NCBI GenBank assembly: GCA_015057005.1
Contig: SVFF01000001.1
Span: 124,001-188,000, forward strand
Length of the DNA: 64,000 nucleotides
Direction of reading: 5' to 3'
DNA from: Lachnospiraceae bacterium
Lineage (GTDB): Bacteria; Bacillota; Clostridia; Lachnospirales; Lachnospiraceae
Below the pieces are notes generated by a model. It saw only the letters and a program-made list of their open reading frames with translations, was not told the origin of the DNA and searched no databases. Below are positions 9,021 through 18,722 of the stretch, piece by piece (within the stretch, counting starts at the first letter, position 1; each line of letters begins with the position of its first letter). Position numbers and translations under genes: made by a program.

Positions 9021-11189
9021 CTACGCCTCCACAGCCTCGACCAGGATCAGTTCACTGGTCATCACGCCCATGATGCGGGTGCTGACACCGTTCATCAAAA
9101 GGTCACGGCCGGTAACGGTCATGCTCTCGCCGGTGTTGTCCAAGGTCACACGGTAGGTACCGGAAAGATCCAGACCTCTGGGAATGATGTTTACACGCTG
9201 CACCTTGCTGCCGGGCACGGTAAATACGGTGATGGCAGCCTTTGTCTTATCAGCGGAAGCCAGCTCCAGTGCGCTGTAACCATCCTTGCGGACTCCGGAA
9301 ATATCCTCGTTGTGATGATACATGCGGGAGGTGGGGATCATGGGTCTGATAAAGCTCTTGTATACATCAACACTGTGCTTGATAAAGTCTCTCTGAAGCT
9401 CGTTGTATTCTGCCGCTGCGGGATTTAACACATTCAGGGACACATGACCCAACATGGCATTTCTGATGTGGGCATCCAGGGAAGCATAGGCATGGCAGCC
9501 CATACCGGACACCAGGCGGTCCAGGCGCTCCGGAGGCAGTACCAGGCTGAGACCGTTTGTAATGTACTGGGCCATGGGAGCTTTCTGCTCGTCAGACACC
9601 CAGGTATGATTGAAGCTTCTTAAAATATCCAGATCCAGACGTCCGCCGCCGGAAGCACAGTTTTCAAAGATCACGCCCGGGAAGCGCTTTTTCAGTCTCC
9701 CGTACATGGCACTTACTGCTTCGTAGTGCTTTACGGTGCCGTACTCGTAACGGACTGTGTCTTTCACATAATTGTACTGTTCACTGTTGATATTATAATC
9801 CACACGGAACAGATCCAGCTTGTAGTCTTCAATGATGCGGGCAATCTCGGACTCCACCCAGGCTGCCGCCTCGGGGTTGGTAAAGTCGACAAATCCGGGA
9901 ATGGTCTCTCCAAAGGGACGCTTCTTGAACCATTCGGGATGCTCCCTGCAGATCTTGGCATCAGCACCCAGACGCTCAGACTCCATCCAGAGACCGAATT
10001 TCATGCCGATGCTGTGGACATAATCGATCAATTCCTCAATGCCGTCAGGATAACGGTCCTTGTCAAAATCCCAGTCGCCGGTGCGTTTCCACCACTCAGA
10101 AGCTTCTTTACCAGGAGGACAATACCAGCCGGCATCCACGATGAAGATTTCACCGCCAAGGGAGCCCATCTGTCTGGCAAAGCTCTTGCTGGTCTCTACG
10201 GACATATCATGCTCAGGTCCCATACCCGCACCGATCAGGCAGGCATCGCCGTTTGCTTCAGGAAGATTCAGCACTGACTTTCTGATATGATCATAGGTGG
10301 CATTTACAGCATCATCCAGGGTACCGAAGATAGCACCCATATGCACCTTGGGAGACACATAAGTCTCACCTGCGGCAATCAGTCTTAAGGGATGATAACC
10401 GGTCACGGACATCTCAAAAGACAAAGCAGTTGCATTGCTTTCATGACCGGCGTTGTAATCAAACAAAAATTCAAATCCGGAACTCCATGCCATCTGGCCA
10501 AACCAGATCATGCCGGTCAATTTATTTTTCAGGAAGAATGCAGGATAACGGTGACGGCCTCTGTGGAAGCGTCCGGAGATGGCGGTCCGCTCAAATTTCA
10601 AGGATTCCCAGCCGAAATCCCCCTCTTCACATGTCATATTCCTATGGAAATAACCGATATCATAAACATCTTCTGCGCAAGCATCCGCGTCATAGAATCG
10701 CAGGTTTTTCATACGCTCCAGGGCGCCGCTTAACACGGACAATCTGGACAGGGCCATATCCTTGTCAGAAAGATTGGTCACTTCCAGCCAGCGGGTGAAC
10801 ATGGGAGTGCCATCCAGCAAAGTATGTACCTTGATCTCCACGGGCTTGATGGTGCTTCTCAAAGTCAGGACCGCTTCCTTGCTGCCATTCTCCAATTGGA
10901 TCTCTTCATAATTTTTCAGTTCCAGGAAAAAGTCCATGTTCTCTCCATCCAATTCCACATGGAAGGAAGTGGGCTCCATATAAGGGGCCAAATCAATAAA
11001 GCTTGGATAATTGGAGAGCACGTTCAAGGGATATCCTGCTGCATTCCAACCTCCGGGCACCAGGGCGCCATCCAGGAAACGCTCCTCGTAAACAGTAAGG
11101 CCGCTGCGGTAACAGTACACCGGCTCATTCTGATTGCGCAGGAATACGTTCACATAATTTTGTTTCTCTTTACAGCACTGTGTAGACAT
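9021..11189 (-). CDS. GH36 alpha-galactosidase
   Basis: A 722-residue family GH36 enzyme that releases alpha-linked galactose, probably in the cytoplasm. It shows FIVDAGWY, MKFGLWMESERL, the nucleophile motif LFRVDYN (Asp about 464), FENCASGGGRLDLD and the acid/base motif WVSDEQKAP (Asp about 533). The upstream ATG at 11213 has no ribosome site; AGGAGG lies seven bases before the ATG at 11189, which is chosen. It is the first gene of the leftward operon and has a clear promoter and an operator-like repeat ahead, facing an AraC regulator. Confidence 0.93.
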   Translation of the reverse strand: MSTQCCKEKQNYVNVFLRNQNEPVYCYRSGLTVYEERFLDGALVPGGWNAAGYPLNVLSNYPSFIDLAPYMEPTSFHVELDGENMDFFLELKNYEEIQLENGSKEAVLTLRSTIKPVEIKVHTLLDGTPMFTRWLEVTNLSDKDMALSRLSVLSGALERMKNLRFYDADACAEDVYDIGYFHRNMTCEEGDFGWESLKFERTAISGRFHRGRHRYPAFFLKNKLTGMIWFGQMAWSSGFEFLFDYNAGHESNATALSFEMSVTGYHPLRLIAAGETYVSPKVHMGAIFGTLDDAVNATYDHIRKSVLNLPEANGDACLIGAGMGPEHDMSVETSKSFARQMGSLGGEIFIVDAGWYCPPGKEASEWWKRTGDWDFDKDRYPDGIEELIDYVHSIGMKFGLWMESERLGADAKICREHPEWFKKRPFGETIPGFVDFTNPEAAAWVESEIARIIEDYKLDLFRVDYNINSEQYNYVKDTVRYEYGTVKHYEAVSAMYGRLKKRFPGVIFENCASGGGRLDLDILRSFNHTWVSDEQKAPMAQYITNGLSLVLPPERLDRLVSGMGCHAYASLDAHIRNAMLGHVSLNVLNPAAAEYNELQRDFIKHSVDVYKSFIRPMIPTSRMYHHNEDISGVRKDGYSALELASADKTKAAITVFTVPGSKVQRVNIIPRGLDLSGTYRVTLDNTGESMTVTGRDLLMNGVSTRIMGVMTSELILVEAVEA

Positions 11190-11274
11190 TACAAATCCTC
11201 CTAATAATCCCATCCTTACTACAGATCTCTATCCTCTATGATCATTGCTGTTCACAGAAAGGACAATTCTTGAC

Positions 11275-11303
11275 ATCATACCATTCTGTTCTTATAATAA
11301 CAA
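11275..11303 (-). promoter_or_regulatory. Promoter of the alpha-galactosidase operon
   Basis: On the minus strand TTGTTA (11298-11303) and TATGAT (11275-11280) are separated by 17 bases, giving a leader of about 80 bases. Confidence 0.7.
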
Positions 11304-11310
11304 GTAGAAA

Positions 11311-11339
11311 TTGTGATTTATAGCATTTTTTAATCACAA
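11311..11339. promoter_or_regulatory. Inverted repeat, likely activator site
   Basis: TTGTGATT (11311-11318) and AATCACAA (11332-11339) are perfect 8-bp inverted arms. The element ends seven bases upstream of the -35 of the leftward operon, where an activator would sit, and is also upstream of the AraC gene. Binding by that regulator is inferred. Confidence 0.5.
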
Positions 11340-11381
11340 AACAGTAATTTCTGCTCATTTTTTGTGAAAGGATAAAAAAGC

Positions 11382-12230
11382 ATGCCTTTTTCACCTCAAC
11401 TACGGCGCACCCTGCTGCCCACGGACAATATCCGCTATACCGCAAAGTATGCCAACGCCTATCGTTTTCCCGATGACCCCCAAAATGATGATGCACATAT
11501 CCACCATTATTACGAGCTTTACTTCAATCTCTCCGGTGAAGTTTCCTTTCTGGTGAACAATCATATCTACCCTATCAAGAGAGGCGATATTATTTTCACA
11601 CGTCCGGAGGATGTACATCTGTGCATTTACCAGGCACCCTGCTATCACAAACACTTCTGTCTGTGGATCGATGCATCAGCAGACTCTCCCTTGGTGAACT
11701 TTACCCACCAGCCTGATTTCTGCAATTTTCTCTCCGTACCGGAAGAGACCATCGGGCATTTTGCCGGTCTTCTCCATAAACTTTCCTACGAAGAAGACCC
11801 GGAGCGCTCCCTGTTATCCCGCACTGCCCTGCTCTGTGAAATCATGAATTACATTCAGCACAACTGCCATTACCGGGAGGATCTGGTCTCTCCCTCCATG
11901 CCCGATGAAATGCAGCAGCTTCTGACCTATATGAACAATCATTTCAACGAGATCCAGCACATCAAGGATGTGTACGACCTGGTCTACATCAGCCCCGCCA
12001 CCTTAAACCGCTGGTTTCGCAAATACATTCACTTATCCCCCAGAGAATTCCTGGAATCAAAAAAGCTGGCCTACGCCAAGCAGCTCCTGAACCAGGGCTT
12101 CACTGTGACGGAGGCCAGCATCCAATCAGGATTTGCCGACAGTTCCTATTTCATTTCAGTATTTAAAAAGAAATTCGGGGTGACCCCCGGAATCTACAAA
12201 CAGGAAATGTACGGAGCAGGGGAACGCTAA
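11382..12230 (+). CDS. AraC-family transcriptional regulator
   Basis: The 282-residue protein has an N-terminal cupin sensor (HIHHYYELYFNLSGEVSFLV, then IKRGDIIFTRPEDVH) and a C-terminal pair of helix-turn-helices: MNNHFNEIQHIKDVYDLVYI with SPATLNRWFRKYIHLSPREF, then NQGFTVTEASIQSGFADSSY with FISVFKKKFGVTPGIYK. This is the arrangement of sugar-responsive AraC activators. AAAGGA precedes the ATG. It is divergent from the galactosidase operon, so it probably activates that operon in response to a galactoside. A terminator follows the stop. Confidence 0.92.
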   Translation: MPFSPQLRRTLLPTDNIRYTAKYANAYRFPDDPQNDDAHIHHYYELYFNLSGEVSFLVNNHIYPIKRGDIIFTRPEDVHLCIYQAPCYHKHFCLWIDASADSPLVNFTHQPDFCNFLSVPEETIGHFAGLLHKLSYEEDPERSLLSRTALLCEIMNYIQHNCHYREDLVSPSMPDEMQQLLTYMNNHFNEIQHIKDVYDLVYISPATLNRWFRKYIHLSPREFLESKKLAYAKQLLNQGFTVTEASIQSGFADSSYFISVFKKKFGVTPGIYKQEMYGAGER

Positions 12231-12241
12231 GCATTTTCGTG

Positions 12242-12280
12242 CGTCCGCCCCAATCCCAGGCGGACGTTTCCTTGGTTTTT
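12242..12280 (+). terminator. Terminator of the AraC regulator
   Basis: CGTCCGCC (12242-12249) and GGCGGACG (12259-12266) form a perfect stem followed by a T-rich tail through 12280. Confidence 0.85.
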
Positions 12281-12510
12281 AGCACTTTCAGATGCTTCAA
12301 TTGCGCCAAGCCGAATACATTCTGCGGACTCTTTCTTTGTTTTCTCATCATAAGCAAAGCCCACCTTTCCTATGGTTCTATTATACCATGACTCCGATGC
12401 GCTCTTCATGGTTTGCGCACATCGCCAAATGGCGGCTCCGCAGCCGCTTGGCTCATTGTATTCGCGCATATTATACCATAGGTTAGTGACCGGAAAAAGA
12501 AAAAGCGAGC
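12281..12510. other. Gene-free stretch with two TATAAT copies on the minus strand
   Basis: No gene can be supported here. On the minus strand the sequence ATGGTATAAT occurs twice, about 90 bases apart. An 80-codon frame (12469 to 12227) reads through but has no ribosome site, and its end overlaps the AraC gene. Its translated second half (KKESAECIRLGAIEASESAK) is not low-complexity, so a decayed gene or repeat is possible. Confidence 0.3.
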
Positions 12511-12582
12511 TATTTACCTCAAAACAGGTAAATAACCCACTTTATCTACAGTCTAAGGAGTAAATCCGAAGATTTACTCCTT
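12511..12582 (-). terminator. Tandem stem-loops ending the SH3-protein transcript
   Basis: On the minus strand the first stem is a perfect 12-bp helix (12555-12566 with 12571-12582) closed by a C(TTCG)G tetraloop, which is exceptionally stable. The second (12511-12519 with 12526-12534) is a perfect 9-bp stem with a T-rich tail (CTTTTTCTTTTT). Together they look like a double terminator for the gene ending at 12628. Confidence 0.75.
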
Positions 12583-12627
12583 TACCCAACAAAATTTCTT
12601 ACACAGATTTCCTATATATGCTCTTAT

Positions 12628-13575
12628 TTATTCCACCGTCACGGTTATCATATAGCTTGTAACCACATACACCACCTGGCCGTTGTACTCCACACGGGAC
12701 CAGCCCGCATCAGCGCTGTAACCGGTCCGGTGCACCACCTCGCCGTAATTCAGCTGGGCATGCACTGTGGCATTCCCTTCAGAAGTACTGGGCTCCAGCC
12801 GCAGATTCACATAATTCTTTGGAGAAATATAATCATCACAGTCTGTAAAGATGATCACTCTGCCGTCCAGGGTGTTGACCCGGTTGGGATTGGTCTTCTG
12901 CACAGGGGGCTTATAAGCCAAATCGGTGGTCAAGTATCCGGATACTGCATATACGGTTTGACCGTTATATTCCAGCTTGGACCAGCCGGTGTCATTGTTT
13001 ACACCGATCCGTTTTGCACTCTCGCCATTCTTCAACTGGGCTACTACATTTTCGGAATCTGCAGTAGTAGGCGCTGAGCGCAGGTTAAGCACATCTTTAG
13101 CGGTCACGCTCTCGTCTACAGCAGTAAAGCTCATGGAAGTATCACCGGAAATAGGTTCTTCAGGAATCTCCTGTTCTGTTCCCGAACCATCTGCCGCAGC
13201 ATCATCCGTTCCCGATTCCCCTTCAGATGCCTTTCCATCAGACTCGTCCGCTTCTGATTCATTCCCATCCTTTTCGTCGGATCCGCTTTCTTCCGCTTCC
13301 GTCTCATCCGTCCCTGACGAAGCTTCCGTCGTACTTTCCGTTTCCTCGTCGTCAATGATCACAGAAAACTCTTTGCTCTCCCCGGCTTCATTACCGACGT
13401 CTCGGTCTTCTCTATGGGTCAGCGCCCATATCAGAACGCACAACAACATGACCACAACCAATACGCCTGCAAAAACAGGAATCATCCAGGGCTGGATTTT
13501 TACATCCTCATTCTCAAATTGTAATTCCTTGTCGGAATAACCTTTCTTTCCAAAACCATTGCCGTGTCTGCCCAT
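12628..13575 (-). CDS. Membrane-anchored protein with two bacterial SH3 domains
   Basis: The 315-residue protein has a cytoplasmic N-terminus of about 27 residues, one membrane helix (WMIPVFAGVLVVVMLLCVLI), a long acidic Ser/Glu/Asp-rich linker, and two SH3b repeats. The first is around DVLNLRSAPTT...GWSKLEYNGQTVYAVSGYL and the second around NYVNLRLEPST...GWSRVEYNGQVVYVVTSYM. SH3b repeats of this type bind peptidoglycan or wall components, so it probably links membrane and wall. No catalytic domain is present. It follows trpS by 25 bases and may share its transcript. Confidence 0.8.
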   Translation of the reverse strand: MGRHGNGFGKKGYSDKELQFENEDVKIQPWMIPVFAGVLVVVMLLCVLIWALTHREDRDVGNEAGESKEFSVIIDDEETESTTEASSGTDETEAEESGSDEKDGNESEADESDGKASEGESGTDDAAADGSGTEQEIPEEPISGDTSMSFTAVDESVTAKDVLNLRSAPTTADSENVVAQLKNGESAKRIGVNNDTGWSKLEYNGQTVYAVSGYLTTDLAYKPPVQKTNPNRVNTLDGRVIIFTDCDDYISPKNYVNLRLEPSTSEGNATVHAQLNYGEVVHRTGYSADAGWSRVEYNGQVVYVVTSYMITVTVE

Positions 13576-13600
13576 TGCTGTCTCCTATGTTTGGAACAAA

Positions 13601-14719
<1,119 letters not shown>

Positions 14720-14878
14720 TCACTCTTAAAGAAAGGTCATTGCCTGTCTTTAAGATAATCTTCTCTCTAACATACCATCTTTAAGTATTTTTGAAAATAC
14801 TTTTTGTGAATTTTGTTTATTATTTACACGAAAACATCGCGATTCCTGCGGGCCGCTCCACGTATCATTTCCTTGATA

Positions 14879-15682
14879 TCACTCCTGTTTGTTACTGTGA
14901 AATGCCTTCCAAAAACCGCTGTAGGACTTATATCCCACTCTCTCCGCCACTTCAGTCAGACTGATCCCTTCTGTGGCCAGAATATGTTTGGCCGCCTCAA
15001 TCCGTTTCTCGGCAATAGCCTTTCTGAAAGTAGTACCCAGGTATTTGACAATCTGACGCTCGGTCTGCACATTGGACAAATCCAGTTCCACCGCCAGATC
15101 GGCCAGGGTTACTTCCTTGTTATAGTTGTTGGCAAAGAACTCCTCAATGATCAACTCCTTGTCCCGGACCGACCTCAGGATCCCGCTGTCACAAGCAGCG
15201 GCACTTAAAATCAGTGCCAGATATTCCCGCACCCTGGCGCAGTTGCCGTTCTGCTCAGCTCTATGAAGTTCTCCGCAAAGCTCCGCGATAATTCCGGGAA
15301 GCACGCGATAGACCATCGGCCGTTCGAATGACCGGTCTACCCGTACTACCAAAACCTGCATTTCACCTTCCACCACATAATTGGAATGAAACGTGGTGGC
15401 AGGAATGACCATTACATCTCCCGCATGTAATGTATACTGTTTCTCTCCCACTTGATATCCTAAACTTCCGGCCGCTACCATATGTATCTCCGTGCAGCTG
15501 TGCCTATGTACTACCTGGGAACACTCCTGTAAATAAAATGGTGAACAGGCTGTGATCACATTCCAGTCACTGTCCCCTACCCTCACTACAAATTCATAGT
15601 TCGGGGAATTTTTGCCTGTTACAGACTTCCCGGCTCCCACATTCGTTCCCTCCTTTCCCACTTGTTTGTCTCCTGCTTTCAT
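14879..15682 (-). CDS. AraC-family transcriptional regulator
   Basis: The protein of about 267 residues has a cupin sensor (VVHRHSCTEIHMVAAGSLGYQ, LHAGDVMVIPATTFHS) and a C-terminal AraC domain (NNYNKEVTLADLAVELDLSN, then GISLTEVAERVGYKSYSGFW). The start is uncertain: a TTG at 15706 is in frame, but the ATG at 15682 is the first standard start; neither has a strong ribosome site. It is divergent from the two Asp-box genes, with promoter elements in the gap, so it probably controls them. Confidence 0.85.
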   Translation of the reverse strand: MKAGDKQVGKEGTNVGAGKSVTGKNSPNYEFVVRVGDSDWNVITACSPFYLQECSQVVHRHSCTEIHMVAAGSLGYQVGEKQYTLHAGDVMVIPATTFHSNYVVEGEMQVLVVRVDRSFERPMVYRVLPGIIAELCGELHRAEQNGNCARVREYLALILSAAACDSGILRSVRDKELIIEEFFANNYNKEVTLADLAVELDLSNVQTERQIVKYLGTTFRKAIAEKRIEAAKHILATEGISLTEVAERVGYKSYSGFWKAFHSNKQE

Positions 15683-15742
15683 ATACCTGCCACAACATTT
15701 CCTCAAACATCTTTTTTCTTTTGAATTTGCTTATTCATGATA

Positions 15743-15771
15743 TTTACGTATATATGATACAATGCTACAAT
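15743..15771 (+). promoter_or_regulatory. Promoter of the Asp-box gene pair
   Basis: TTTACG (15743-15748) and TACAAT (15766-15771) are 17 bases apart. TACAATG occurs twice in tandem here (15758-15764 and 15766-15772), 8 bases apart, and the second copy contains the -10. Confidence 0.5.
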
Positions 15772-15826
15772 GGTTTTGTAAATCAGCAAAAATTTCTTGA
15801 AATAAACTATTTCTGGAGGTATTTAT

Positions 15827-17026
15827 ATGAGCGTTAATCTTAAAATCGACGATCCCGTTGTTGCCATCATGGGCCCGGAAAGTAAGGTGGGTTGGGGGCC
15901 CTGCCAGTTCCCTGCAATCCGAAAACTTCCTGACGGCAGATTGATCATCTTTTACCATGTGGGACAAGATATCTGCGAGGAGTACGGTAAAGACAATGGC
16001 TGGCTGATCTCCGACGATAACGGTGATTCCTGGCACGAAGTTCCTGCCGAGGACATGCCCATGGTCAGAGGTTTCTCCGGTACCAAACTGCCCAGCGGAA
16101 AGTATATCCGCATTATCACTCCGCCCAATCACCCTGTAGACAAGGATTTCTACAAGGCATACCCTAACCGCGGCCGTATAAGAAATGGCTGGGCCATCCC
16201 TGCAGAGGATATCCCCCAGGATCTGTTCCCTATGGGCTGGCAGTACGGAATTTACGACCCTGTCACCGGTGAAGATGAGACCTTTTTCTGCGATCTGGAT
16301 TATCCCGGCATGAATATTCATTTTCTGGATTCCGGATCATTGGTCCGACCCTTCCCCTACCAAAATTTGTGCGTAGCTCCGGACGGAACCCTTTGGCAGG
16401 CCACCTACCATTATGGCCGCAACCCTGAAAATCTGGGACATACCGCACCTTACCTGGCATGTTACTTCTTCCAGTCTCTGGACGAGGGCAGATCTTTCAA
16501 ATTAAAGAGCTGGATCCAGTACCTGCCCGATACCAACGAGTTCCCTGAAGCCTTTGGCGCAGAAGGTTTCTGCGAACCCTTTTTAAGTTTCCTGCCCGAC
16601 GGCAACATGGTGACCCTGATCCGCACAGACAGCCATTCTCCCAGCTATATTGCCCACTCCTATGACGGCGGCAATACCTGGACCAAGCCAGAAAAATTTG
16701 ACCGCATCGGCGTATTCCCTCAGCTGCTGACCTTAGACTGCGGTGTGACGCTGGCTTCCTACGGACGCCCCGGCGTACGCCTTCGTGCCACCGCTGATCC
16801 CCACGGCAAAGAATGGGATACTCCTATAGAGCTGATTCCTTACAGCACCCCCGGGTATTTCCCTGACGGCCCTGACTGGGTATGGCGTTCCAAGACATGT
16901 TCCTACACAGGACTCATTCCCTTCGATGAACGTACAGCTATGCTGGCTTACTCTGATTTTAGTGTAAAAGATGAGAACGGTATTGAGAGAAAATGCCTGA
17001 TAGTGCGCAAGATCCATGTGGAATAA
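15827..17026 (+). CDS. Cytoplasmic Asp-box (BNR, sialidase-fold) protein, copy 1
   Basis: The 399-residue protein has Asp-box repeats of a six-bladed propeller: SDDNGDSW, SLDEGRSF and SYDGGNTW. LDYPGMNIHFLDSG, VAPDGTLWQA and RNPENLGHTAPY lie between them. It lacks a signal peptide and the FRIP motif of classical sialidases, so it is probably cytoplasmic and its substrate is unknown. GGAGG lies seven bases before the ATG. The next gene is a clear paralogue in the same order. A YhcH/NanQ-type gene lies nearby, which hints at an acidic-sugar pathway. Alternatives are a non-catalytic binding protein or a glycosidase of another family. Confidence 0.75.
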   Translation: MSVNLKIDDPVVAIMGPESKVGWGPCQFPAIRKLPDGRLIIFYHVGQDICEEYGKDNGWLISDDNGDSWHEVPAEDMPMVRGFSGTKLPSGKYIRIITPPNHPVDKDFYKAYPNRGRIRNGWAIPAEDIPQDLFPMGWQYGIYDPVTGEDETFFCDLDYPGMNIHFLDSGSLVRPFPYQNLCVAPDGTLWQATYHYGRNPENLGHTAPYLACYFFQSLDEGRSFKLKSWIQYLPDTNEFPEAFGAEGFCEPFLSFLPDGNMVTLIRTDSHSPSYIAHSYDGGNTWTKPEKFDRIGVFPQLLTLDCGVTLASYGRPGVRLRATADPHGKEWDTPIELIPYSTPGYFPDGPDWVWRSKTCSYTGLIPFDERTAMLAYSDFSVKDENGIERKCLIVRKIHVE

Positions 17027-17138
17027 CGTACATAATTGCGTAGCACCTACAAACGTGATTGTATACACAAACTCCTGACCGCTGCAATCTGCAAACACAA
17101 TCATTAGTTGTTTATCACCATATGAGGAGACATGATCT

Positions 17139-18314
17139 ATGAGCGTAAAATTAACCTTCGGCGAACCTGTGCTGGTCGCTATGGGACCTGACAACTCCGT
17201 AGGCTGGGGGCCTTACCAATTTCCCAATATGAAGAGACAACCTGACGGCAAGATCACTATTCACTTCCACGATACGGAAGATTCCTGCGAAGCTTACGGC
17301 ACAGAAAAAGCCTGGGCGGTCTCAGAAGATAATGGTCTGACCTGGAGCCGCATCCCCAAAGAGGATATTCCCAAATACAAGCTGGGACATGGCGTCCCCC
17401 TGCCCTCCGGCAAATATATTCGTGTAGTAAATTTTCACAATCATCCTGTGGATAAAGAATATTACAAGCGATTCCCGAGCCGAGCTCCTATGCGGGAAGG
17501 TTTCGCCATTCCCAGTGAAGATCTGCCGGATGATATGTTCCCCAAGACCTTCGCATACGGTCATTATGATCCTGAGACGGGCAGCGACGAAGTCTTTTTC
17601 ACTGAATTGGATTTCCCCGGCATGAATATTTACTTTCTGAAATCCGGTGCACTGGTGCGTCCTCAGACCTCCGATGCACTGATCGTGGCACCTGACGGCA
17701 GTCTATGGGATTTAGCCTTCGGCTGGCACCGTAACCCCGAAAACTTAGGTCACACATCCCCTTATTTCGGTGTCTACTTATTCCAGTCCTGGGATGAGGG
17801 AAAATCTTTTAAATTAAAGGGCTGGATCCAGTATGTGCCTGATACCAACGAATTTCCCAAAGCCTTTCTGTCAGAGGGCTTCTGCGAACCTCATATGTTC
17901 TTTGCCAAAGACGGCAGCATGGTCACTCTCATGCGTACCGGTACCGGCATGCCCAGCTATATCAGCCGTTCCACAGACGGCGGCTGCACCTGGTCCAAGC
18001 CCGTGAAATTTGACGACTGCGGCGTATACCCCCAGACCATCTCCCTGGGCTGCGGCGTAACGCTGGCGGCCTACGGCCGCCCTTGCCTGTATGTCCGTGC
18101 CACGGACGATCCCCAGGGCATGATCTGGGATGATCCCATCAAGCTGATGCACGGCACTCTGGATACACCTGTTGCGGCCAGCTGCTACTATACCAACTGG
18201 CTGGCTCTGGATGAGCGCACTGCACTGCTGACCTACGCAGATTTCCATATCAAAGATGAAGAGGGCGTAGACCGCAAGTGCATTATGGTACGGACTGTAA
18301 GGGTGGAAGAATAA
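17139..18314 (+). CDS. Cytoplasmic Asp-box (BNR, sialidase-fold) protein, copy 2
   Basis: The 391-residue paralogue of the preceding gene shares its start (MSVKL), the GWGPYQFPN, NHPVDK, LDFPGMNIYFL and RNPENLGHTSPY blocks, and the run from WIQY to EGFCEP. Asp boxes are SEDNGLTW, SWDEGKSF and STDGGCTW. It has no signal peptide. GAGGAG precedes the ATG. The pair most likely arose by tandem duplication and then diverged in the N-terminal third (ICEEYGKDNGW against SCEAYGTEKAW) and the C-terminal region, which may reflect different substrates. The function is not known. Confidence 0.75.
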   Translation: MSVKLTFGEPVLVAMGPDNSVGWGPYQFPNMKRQPDGKITIHFHDTEDSCEAYGTEKAWAVSEDNGLTWSRIPKEDIPKYKLGHGVPLPSGKYIRVVNFHNHPVDKEYYKRFPSRAPMREGFAIPSEDLPDDMFPKTFAYGHYDPETGSDEVFFTELDFPGMNIYFLKSGALVRPQTSDALIVAPDGSLWDLAFGWHRNPENLGHTSPYFGVYLFQSWDEGKSFKLKGWIQYVPDTNEFPKAFLSEGFCEPHMFFAKDGSMVTLMRTGTGMPSYISRSTDGGCTWSKPVKFDDCGVYPQTISLGCGVTLAAYGRPCLYVRATDDPQGMIWDDPIKLMHGTLDTPVAASCYYTNWLALDERTALLTYADFHIKDEEGVDRKCIMVRTVRVEE

Positions 18315-18375
18315 AGTAGTAGAAATAAAGTAGTATTAGAAATAGAGTATAAAAAAATAAAGTATAAGAACAAGA

Positions 18376-18441
18376 AACACCGCCTTCCGGCGGTCTCAGA
18401 AGCATCTTTTATCCCCTGAGACCGCACCGATAGGCGGTGTT
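18376..18441 (+). terminator. Two-tier stem-loop after the Asp-box genes
   Basis: An outer 10-bp perfect stem (AACACCGCCT 18376-18385, AGGCGGTGTT 18432-18441) encloses an inner 10-bp perfect stem (GCGGTCTCAG 18390-18399, CTGAGACCGC 18416-18425). A weak T-rich tail follows. It probably ends the Asp-box transcript; the complexity is more than a simple terminator needs. Confidence 0.6.
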
Positions 18442-18450
18442 GTTTGTTTG

Positions 18451-18480
18451 TGGCGGACATTCTTCAGTTTATGTCCGCCA
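18451..18480. terminator. Second stem-loop in the gene-free stretch
   Basis: TGGCGGACAT (18451-18460) and ATGTCCGCCA (18471-18480) are perfect 10-bp arms with a 10-base loop, ten bases after the previous structure. Confidence 0.5.
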
Positions 18481-18640
18481 TTCAAAGAAGTGTTTTCAAT
18501 TTTGAATATTTATAATCATGTTATCGTTTTTGTGGTATCTTTTGAAGGAATTTCCCCTCTGAGACCGCCGAGGTATCCATCAACAATCCCACCGTCCGGT
18601 CTTCCACTTTAAAACACATTTCCACAAACGGCTAACATCT

Positions 18641-18702
18641 CGCAGAGTCTGATGCCGTCTCACCGAGACCTGATGGCATCTCTCGAAAGCCTAATGACAT
18701 CC
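18641..18702. repeat. Three degenerate 20-21-base direct repeats
   Basis: The repeats start at 18641, 18661 and 18682 with the shared core GA-n-C-TGATG-n-C-ATC (variants GTCTGATGCCGTC, ACCTGATGGCATC, GCCTAATGACATC). The first two could also pair as a hairpin. The rest of the 408-base gap between 18315 and 18722 shows no gene. Confidence 0.4.
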
Positions 18703-18722
18703 GCACCACAAATTTTTCAAAT

